Assembly: GCA_025355445.1 (NCBI GenBank)
Contig: JANXZQ010000499.1
Span: forward strand, 1-37,594
Reading direction: 5' to 3'
Length of the DNA stretch: 37,594 nucleotides
DNA from: Gammaproteobacteria bacterium
Lineage (GTDB): Bacteria > Pseudomonadota > Gammaproteobacteria > Steroidobacterales > Steroidobacteraceae
Shown: positions 32,692 through 37,594 of the stretch, in pieces
How positions within the stretch are numbered: position 1 is the stretch's first letter
Layout of the letters: each line of letters opens with the position of its first letter
Translations under genes and position numbers: made by a program
Notes under the pieces: model-generated
The model's database searches: none
What the model was told of the DNA's origin: nothing
The model's input: only the letters and a program-made list of their open reading frames with translations

Positions 32692-34239
32692 TCATATCTC
32701 CTGCAATTCAATTTCGCTGCTCGGCAGCGCCGAGAGTTCCAGCCAATCCAGTTCTTGCTCGAGTTCATGGAACACGTTCTCTTCGATTTCGCCTGCGCCC
32801 CGCAAATCGTGCAATTTCGATCGCTGGGCGGCCACCGCACGTGCCAGTCCCGTGTCGAACCGGGTGGGCGCCTGCGGGTCGCGTCGAGAACCGGCCACGA
32901 CCATGGTCTCCTGAAACTGCTTCTTGAGAACGCTCGCGACCGCCGGGGGCTCGCTCTCGGCAGACGCAAGGCCGGCCTCGATGATCTGCATGCGCGCCTT
33001 GCTCATGGCCGCTTTGAACTCCTGATCGTCGCCAATACCTGCCCAACGAATCAGAGGCTTCAGCGTCAGGCCTTGGACGATCAGTGTTCCTAACACGACG
33101 CACATCGCGCTGAGCACAATCAAGTTTCGATCCGGGAAATTCGGCGGTAGTGCAAAGGAAGTCGCCAACGTCAGCAGTCCGCGCGTTCCGCACCATGAGA
33201 TAACCATAGTGGCCCGCCACGAGAGCGGCTTTGGGAGCCACAAGGGCTTGATCGCGCGCCACACGCGGCTGCTCACTGCGTGATAGATGACGAGAACGAC
33301 AATTCGGACGAGGATCACGGTGGCTAGAATCAGCAAGGCAAACCGCAGCGCCGGCCACAATTGCTCATGAGGCAGCGCGACAATGATGGCGCGGGTTTGA
33401 AGGCCCATGAAAAGGAACGCGAGCACATTCAAGACGAAGACCACGGCGGCCCAGACCGCGTAGGACTGCACCCGGTCGCGGGCCGTCACACGGCCAGGCA
33501 TGATTTGGCCGATAACCATGGCGTAGGTCACGACCGCGAGCACGGGGGAGATATTCAGCCGGTCAGCGAGCAGCCAGACCCCGAACGTGCCCGTGAACTG
33601 CATGATGATGCTTGACTGAGTGCCGGAAAATGCGTCGGCTATGGCAACGTAGCATTTCCCCAGGACCAGTCCGAACACAATGCCGCCCGGAACTGCCAGC
33701 GCGATGCGCGCCAACCCATTGTCCGCATCGGATTGCAATGCCGCCGCGGTGGCTACTCCGAAAATGAGCAGCGCAGTGGCGTCATTGAGCAAACTCTCGC
33801 CTTGAATCACCAGCGAACCATGACGCGTCAAATCGATGCGATTCGTGACTGCATTGACGGCGACGGCATCGGTTGGCGCTACGATGGCACCCAGGGCCAC
33901 CGCGGCCGCGATCGGTAAACCTGCGAATTTCCAGCCCAAGACGGCCACTGCGGCAGTCGTTATGATCACCGCGCCTACCGCCAGTACCAGCAAAGGCACC
34001 CATAGCCGTCTTAGATCTCGAGGCGCCGTGTCGTAGGCCGCGTCAAGCAAGGCGGGCGCGATGAAAATGACCAGGGCCAGCCGTGGATCTATTTGAATGG
34101 TCGGCGAAAACGGCAAGAACGCGACCGCGACTCCGGCGACCGATAACAAGGTGGGGTACGGCAGCCCGAGGCGGCGCGAGCCTATGAGAAGTACGGCCGC
34201 GACAAAGAGCAAGAGCACCAAATGTTCGAATAACGCCAT
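32692..34239 (-). CDS. CPA1-family Na+/H+ antiporter (NhaP-like)
   Basis: A 515-residue inner-membrane monovalent cation/proton antiporter with about 12 hydrophobic segments in the first 400 residues. The functional motifs of the CPA1 group are present: APTDAVAV (121-128), GESLLNDA (147-154, with the N152-D153 ion-binding pair) and SWCGTRGLLTLATS in a later helix. The C-terminal roughly 110 residues are a hydrophilic, helical cytoplasmic tail (SKARMQIIEAGLASAE, later EIEENVFHELEQELDWLEL) that may regulate activity. It starts at ATG 34239 and is divergent from the radical SAM gene. It has no functional link to its neighbours that I can see. Confidence 0.93.
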   Translation of the reverse strand: MALFEHLVLLLFVAAVLLIGSRRLGLPYPTLLSVAGVAVAFLPFSPTIQIDPRLALVIFIAPALLDAAYDTAPRDLRRLWVPLLVLAVGAVIITTAAVAVLGWKFAGLPIAAAVALGAIVAPTDAVAVNAVTNRIDLTRHGSLVIQGESLLNDATALLIFGVATAAALQSDADNGLARIALAVPGGIVFGLVLGKCYVAIADAFSGTQSSIIMQFTGTFGVWLLADRLNISPVLAVVTYAMVIGQIMPGRVTARDRVQSYAVWAAVVFVLNVLAFLFMGLQTRAIIVALPHEQLWPALRFALLILATVILVRIVVLVIYHAVSSRVWRAIKPLWLPKPLSWRATMVISWCGTRGLLTLATSFALPPNFPDRNLIVLSAMCVVLGTLIVQGLTLKPLIRWAGIGDDQEFKAAMSKARMQIIEAGLASAESEPPAVASVLKKQFQETMVVAGSRRDPQAPTRFDTGLARAVAAQRSKLHDLRGAGEIEENVFHELEQELDWLELSALPSSEIELQEI

Positions 34240-34303
34240 GGCGTTCCAAGATTACCCGGAAAGCGGTCGGCTGGATGTAAGAGAGGGCATCGTATCTGGA
34301 CCT

Positions 34304-34320
34304 CGGCACCCCCTGTGCCG
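34304..34320. repeat. Small perfect hairpin in the antiporter / radical SAM intergenic region
   Basis: CGGCAC (34304-34309) and GTGCCG (34315-34320) pair perfectly around a 5-base loop. A second short inverted repeat, CTCTA-tg-TAGAG, lies at 34381-34392, nearer the radical SAM gene. Both are in the 191-base region between divergent genes and may be operators. Nothing else in the gap is recognised. Confidence 0.3.
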
Positions 34321-34430
34321 GGGTCTGAGCACGCTAGGCCGACTGTGGAGCGGGAGAATTTCGATCGGTAGGTGCTAGCCCTCTATGTAGAGCAAAACCC
34401 CAATGTAAATTGCGCTAGTCTGCGCGTACC

Positions 34431-36401
34431 TTGCGCGTTCTACTCGTCACGCCGCCGATGATCCAGCTCAATACGCCCTATCCCGCGACGGCGTATCTAA
34501 CCGGGTTTCTGCGCTTGCACGCCGGCCGCCTCGGGCTCGAAGTCAGCCAAGCTGATGCGTCGCTCGGTTTGTTCCTGCGCCTGTTCTCGGCACCCCTGCT
34601 TGCACGCATGTCCAACGAACTGGAGCGGCGCGCACGCAAGGCTGGCAGGCGCGTTCCTATGCCGCCGTCGATCAAGCAATTTCTGGCCGATGCCGAACGC
34701 TACATCGACACGGTCGAGCCCGCCATTCGATTCCTGCAAGGACGCGATCCGAGCCTGGGATTTCGCATTGTCGGGCGCTCTTTTCTTCCCGAGGGTCCGC
34801 GCTTCGAACACTTGAGCCCGCCGCCGACAGCAGAGCACGCGGCGCTCGACCAGCAGCTGTTGTCCGCCTTCGGCACATTGGGCACAACCGAGCAAGCCCG
34901 CTACCTGGCGAGCCTGTACGTCGACGACCTCGCCGATGTTTGGCGACAGGGCATCGACCCGCGGTTTGAGTTCGCACGCTACGGCGAGCGCCTGGCTGCA
35001 AGCGCCTCCTCATTCGATCCACTGCATGAGGCACTGTTGGGTGAGCCGACTCTGATCGATACAACGCTGGATGAGCTGACGCGGGAGCTCGTCCTCTCAT
35101 CGCAACCCGACGTCGTTGCGTTGACCGCCCCGTTTCCCGGCAATGTCTACGGCGCATTCCGCATGGCCAGTGTGATTCGTGCGGCACAGCCCGACACGAC
35201 GTTGATCCTTGGCGGCGGCTGGGTCAACACCGAACTGCGCGGCTTGCGCGAACCGCGTGTGTTTGACTACTTCGACTACGTCACGCTCGACGATGGTGAA
35301 CGCCCGCTACTCAATCTGCTGGCGCGGCTGAGCGGTCACCAGGCATCGCTGGTACGCACCTATGTTCGCCGCGACGGCGCCGTCGTGCTCGAGAATGACG
35401 TGACGCAGCACGACATACCCCAACGCGATACAGGCATACCTACCTACGACGGCTTACCGCTCGGGCAATACGTGTCGCTGATGGAAATGATGAACCCCAT
35501 GCATCGTCTCTGGTCGGACGGTCGCTGGAACAAAATTACTCTGGCGCATGGTTGTTACTGGAAGAAGTGCTCGTTCTGCGACGTCTCGCTCGACTACATC
35601 GGCCGTTATGACCGCCCTGGCACAGACCTCATCATGGAGCGCATTCGCGGTCTAATAAATGAGACCGGTCAGACAGGCTTCCACCTCGTCGATGAAGCCG
35701 CACCGCCGGCAGTCATGCGTGCACTCGCGAAGCGGCTGATTGCCGAGAAACTTAAGATCACATGGTGGGGCAACATCCGCTTCGAAAGGGCATTTACCCC
35801 CGAGCACTGTCGCCTGCTCGCCGACGCCGGCTGCGTGGCCGTGAGCGGCGGGCTCGAAGTGGCATCGGATCGATTGCTCGAACTTATGAAGAAAGGCGTC
35901 ACGGTCGGGCAAGTGGCACGCGTGACGCGGGCATTCACCGACGCGGGGATCATGGTCCATGCGTACTTGATGTATGGATTTCCGACGGAGACCACACAAG
36001 AGACCATCGACGCGCTCGACCGCGTGCGCCAGTTGTTCGCCGCAGGCTGCATTCAATCGGCATACTGGCACCGTTTTGCGGCGACGGCGCATTCGCCCAT
36101 TGGCCTGAGTCCGGAAAAATACGGCATCACGCTGCGCGCTCCACCCAACGTCACCTTTGCTCACAACGACCTGGAGTTCGACGATCCGGTCGGCACTAAT
36201 CACAACTTTTTAGGAACCGGCCTTAAGAAGGCGCTCTACAGTTACATGCACGGCGCCGGCCTCGATCAAGACGTACGCGTTTGGTTCGAGCCGCCCGAGG
36301 ACGGCTTTCGCGACGGTCGGCAGCGCCGCCGCCGCTCTGCAGCCTCTGTGGTCCCGGCGACGACTGTGCCGTCGAACTTGATTGAGCAGTGCCTGGCGTA
36401 A
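34431..36401 (+). CDS. B12-binding-type radical SAM protein with CX4CX2C cluster motif
   Basis: A 656-residue protein. The first 320 residues begin MRVLLVTPPMIQLNTPYPAT and later have LSSQPDVVALTAPFPGNVYG and TTLILGGGWVNTELRG, a cobalamin-binding (Rossmann) type N-terminal region with a long helical insert. The radical SAM core starts at GCYWKKCSFCDV, with C375, C380 and C383 as [4Fe-4S] ligands, that is CX4CX2C instead of the canonical CX3CX2C. VSGGLEVASDRLLELMKKGV and YLMYGFPTET are typical later core motifs. The C-terminus has a basic patch (GRQRRRR). The start is TTG at 34431; the next in-frame ATG is at 34458, inside the conserved beginning, and no ribosome binding site is visible, so the mRNA may be leaderless. 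Substrate unknown. The pseudouridine synthase gene follows after 12 bases. Confidence 0.87.
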   Translation: MRVLLVTPPMIQLNTPYPATAYLTGFLRLHAGRLGLEVSQADASLGLFLRLFSAPLLARMSNELERRARKAGRRVPMPPSIKQFLADAERYIDTVEPAIRFLQGRDPSLGFRIVGRSFLPEGPRFEHLSPPPTAEHAALDQQLLSAFGTLGTTEQARYLASLYVDDLADVWRQGIDPRFEFARYGERLAASASSFDPLHEALLGEPTLIDTTLDELTRELVLSSQPDVVALTAPFPGNVYGAFRMASVIRAAQPDTTLILGGGWVNTELRGLREPRVFDYFDYVTLDDGERPLLNLLARLSGHQASLVRTYVRRDGAVVLENDVTQHDIPQRDTGIPTYDGLPLGQYVSLMEMMNPMHRLWSDGRWNKITLAHGCYWKKCSFCDVSLDYIGRYDRPGTDLIMERIRGLINETGQTGFHLVDEAAPPAVMRALAKRLIAEKLKITWWGNIRFERAFTPEHCRLLADAGCVAVSGGLEVASDRLLELMKKGVTVGQVARVTRAFTDAGIMVHAYLMYGFPTETTQETIDALDRVRQLFAAGCIQSAYWHRFAATAHSPIGLSPEKYGITLRAPPNVTFAHNDLEFDDPVGTNHNFLGTGLKKALYSYMHGAGLDQDVRVWFEPPEDGFRDGRQRRRRSAASVVPATTVPSNLIEQCLA

Positions 36402-36413
36402 GATGCCGCGCGC

Positions 36414-36971
36414 GTGTTGATTGCCTTCAACAAACCGTTCGGGGTCATTTGCAAGTTCCGCCCCGAACAGGGCCGCCGTACTCTTGCAGACTTCATTTCA
36501 ATTACGGACGTCTACCCCGCAGGCAGACTCGACACCGACAGCGAAGGATTGTTGCTGCTGACGGACAGCGGCGTATTGCAAGCACGCATCTCGAGTCCGA
36601 GTCACAAGCTTCCGAAGGTCTACTGGGCTCAGATGGAGGGCGAGCCGACCGCTGCGGCATTGCTCGCATTGCGTAACGGCATTACTTTGAGCGACTTCAG
36701 GACACAACCCGCCGATGCACGCCTGATCGACGCGCCCGATAACCATTGGCCGCGCGATCCGCCGATTCGCCATCGCGCGAAAATTCCGACTTCATGGCTC
36801 GAGTTGACCCTGCGCGAAGGCAAGAACCGTCAGATCAGACGCATGACGGCAAGTACGGGCTTCCCCACGTTGCGCTTGGTACGAGCGCGCATCGGACGGG
36901 TCTCCGTGGAAGGCTTGGCGCCCGGCGAGTGGCGCGAAATTGATGCGGGCTCACCGTGGGCTCAGAGGTGA
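36414..36971 (+). CDS. rluE: RsuA-family pseudouridine synthase, RluE-like
   Basis: A 185-residue enzyme converting uridine to pseudouridine in ribosomal RNA. The start LIAFNKPFGVIC, the catalytic Asp D40 in AGRLDTDSEGLLLLT, and the C-terminal LTLREGKNRQIRRMTASTGFP are the RsuA/RluB/RluE/RluF signatures. The short length without an N-terminal S4 domain fits RluE, which modifies the peptidyl-transferase region of 23S rRNA in E. coli (U2457); the target here is inferred from that. The start is GTG 36414, followed at once by TTG, with no clear Shine-Dalgarno. It lies 12 bases after the radical SAM gene on the same strand, so the two may be co-transcribed. Confidence 0.92.
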   Translation: MLIAFNKPFGVICKFRPEQGRRTLADFISITDVYPAGRLDTDSEGLLLLTDSGVLQARISSPSHKLPKVYWAQMEGEPTAAALLALRNGITLSDFRTQPADARLIDAPDNHWPRDPPIRHRAKIPTSWLELTLREGKNRQIRRMTASTGFPTLRLVRARIGRVSVEGLAPGEWREIDAGSPWAQR

Positions 36972-36991
36972 CGCGCATTCTCAGCCACCAG

Positions 36992-37028
36992 CTCGCGCTC
37001 ACCCACCCACCTCGCGCTCAGCCACCCA
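36992..37028. repeat. Short tandem repeat, 19-base period
   Basis: CTCGCGCTCACCCACCCA (36992-37009) and CTCGCGCTCAGCCACCCA (37011-37028) differ at one base. A weaker copy (TCAGCCACCA) lies just before, at 36981-36990. The array spans the gap between the pseudouridine synthase and the 3' end of the SDR gene, including the SDR stop codon, so unit gain or loss could change the SDR C-terminus. Confidence 0.55.
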
Positions 37029-37594
37029 GTCCTCGCTCGAGAATTTTCGGGTTTTCCCGCCATCGCTGCAGCCACTCTTGCGCCACATCGCCGGGATACA
37101 CATCCTCGATCCCCTCCTTGAGCGCATTGACGATGGCCTTCGCCAACGAATCAGGCGTCAACTTGGGTGGTGGCAGCGCCTGGTTCGATTCATCATCGAT
37201 CGGACCGGGGAAGACATTGATTACGCGCACGCCGCTCGACCTCATTTCAGCGCGCAAACACTGCGACAGCGACAGGGCCGCCGCCTTGGAGGCGGAAAAC
37301 GTGCCATGCGGCGGAAAGTTGCTGAGCGCATAGATCGACAAGAGATTGACCCACGCGGCCGGGCTGCCTTCGCCTTCGGCGCTGCGGCACCTCATCGCAG
37401 GCCCCAATTCCCGGGCGAGCCGCAGCAGACCAAAGTAGTTGATATCCATTTCCGCTGCTGCGCCGTCGATCCCCTCGCGCGCCGCGATGCCGCCGCGTGG
37501 CGCAATGCCATAAGCCTGATGCACTTCCGCCGTGTTGATCAGGATGTCCACCTGGTCGCCAATCTCAGCGGCCATGTGCTTCACGCTGGCAGCG
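37018..37594 (-). CDS. Short-chain dehydrogenase/reductase-like protein, partial, catalytic Tyr replaced by Phe
   Basis: The 3' 192 codons of an SDR gene; the frame is still open at the right edge, so the NAD(P)-binding glycine loop is outside the window. DILINTAEV stands where the NNAG motif is expected. INYFGLLRLARE carries the conserved Asn, and LLSIYALSNFPPHG has the catalytic-type Ser. The active-site YxxxK reads FSASK: the Tyr is Phe (codon TTT), checked in the DNA. VRVINVFPGPIDDE matches the PG motif after the active site. With the Tyr gone and NNAG altered, ordinary dehydrogenase activity is doubtful; the protein may be a non-catalytic or repurposed SDR. It is convergent with the pseudouridine synthase gene. 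Confidence 0.88.
   Translation of the reverse strand, partial: AASVKHMAAEIGDQVDILINTAEVHQAYGIAPRGGIAAREGIDGAAAEMDINYFGLLRLARELGPAMRCRSAEGEGSPAAWVNLLSIYALSNFPPHGTFSASKAAALSLSQCLRAEMRSSGVRVINVFPGPIDDESNQALPPPKLTPDSLAKAIVNALKEGIEDVYPGDVAQEWLQRWRENPKILERGLGG

Noticed and set aside
1-37594. CRISPR arrays, tRNA genes, insertion sequences and integrase genes
   Set aside because: None seen: no regularly spaced repeats of 25-40 bases, no transposase or integrase motifs in the frames, and no cloverleaf recognised by eye.

Overview
The window looks like chromosomal DNA of a high-GC (about 60 percent by eye) Gram-negative bacterium, probably a gammaproteobacterium of the Steroidobacter/Nevskia kind. The reasons are three large TonB-dependent outer-membrane receptors, Tat-exported molybdoenzymes, Rieske oxygenases, many lipobox and Sec signal peptides, and LysR/AraC/TetR regulators. 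The taxonomic guess is an inference, because no rRNA or other marker gene is present. I see no tRNA, rRNA, CRISPR array, insertion sequence or integrase.

Region 1 (1-3860). The 5' part of a TonB-dependent receptor runs off the left edge and is divergent from a TetR/BetI-like regulator. It is followed by a small lipoprotein and a sugar-nucleotidyltransferase-like protein with an eroded nucleotide-binding loop. Two gene fossils lie between these genes: the tail of a response-regulator receiver domain and a frameshifted RecQ HRDC tail.

Region 2 (3950-15332) is the most interesting part. A tightly packed leftward gene set runs from 13255 to 3950: TonB receptor, a HAL/PAL-family lyase whose MIO-forming Ala-Ser-Gly is replaced by Gly-Thr-Ala, a GbcA/CntA-like Rieske oxygenase, a VanA/TsaM-like Rieske oxygenase, an MFS transporter, and a SorA/SorB sulfite dehydrogenase. 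Stop and start codons overlap at three junctions. A LysR regulator is divergent, with a perfect TTTAGT-ctt-ACTAAA palindrome in the shared promoter, and an AraC regulator is convergent with the LysR gene. The receptor resembles the left-edge receptor. My working hypothesis is a catabolic system for a sulfur-containing, possibly quaternary-ammonium, aromatic or histidine-derived compound: import, MIO-independent elimination, oxygenation, sulfite detoxification.

Region 3 (15333-18362) holds a hypothetical protein with a phage-like C-terminal module, followed after 6 bases by an exported TPR plus seven-repeat FG-GAP propeller protein. Region 4 (18357-27740) holds a molybdopterin dehydrogenase large subunit broken by a frameshift and lacking a usable start for its Tat signal, a 1024-residue TonB receptor, a penicillin-acylase-family Ntn hydrolase frameshifted near its end, and a secreted M20 peptidase. 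This resembles an uptake-and-hydrolysis locus in decay.

Region 5 (27743-32678) holds two adjacent lipoproteins built of beta repeats (one with 12 WSSxDG repeats, one with three CX4C modules plus a PQQ-like propeller) and a truncated threonine dehydratase fossil. Region 6 (32692-37594) holds a CPA1 Na+/H+ antiporter, a radical SAM protein with a CX4CX2C cluster motif, an RluE-like pseudouridine synthase, and a partial SDR protein whose catalytic Tyr is Phe.
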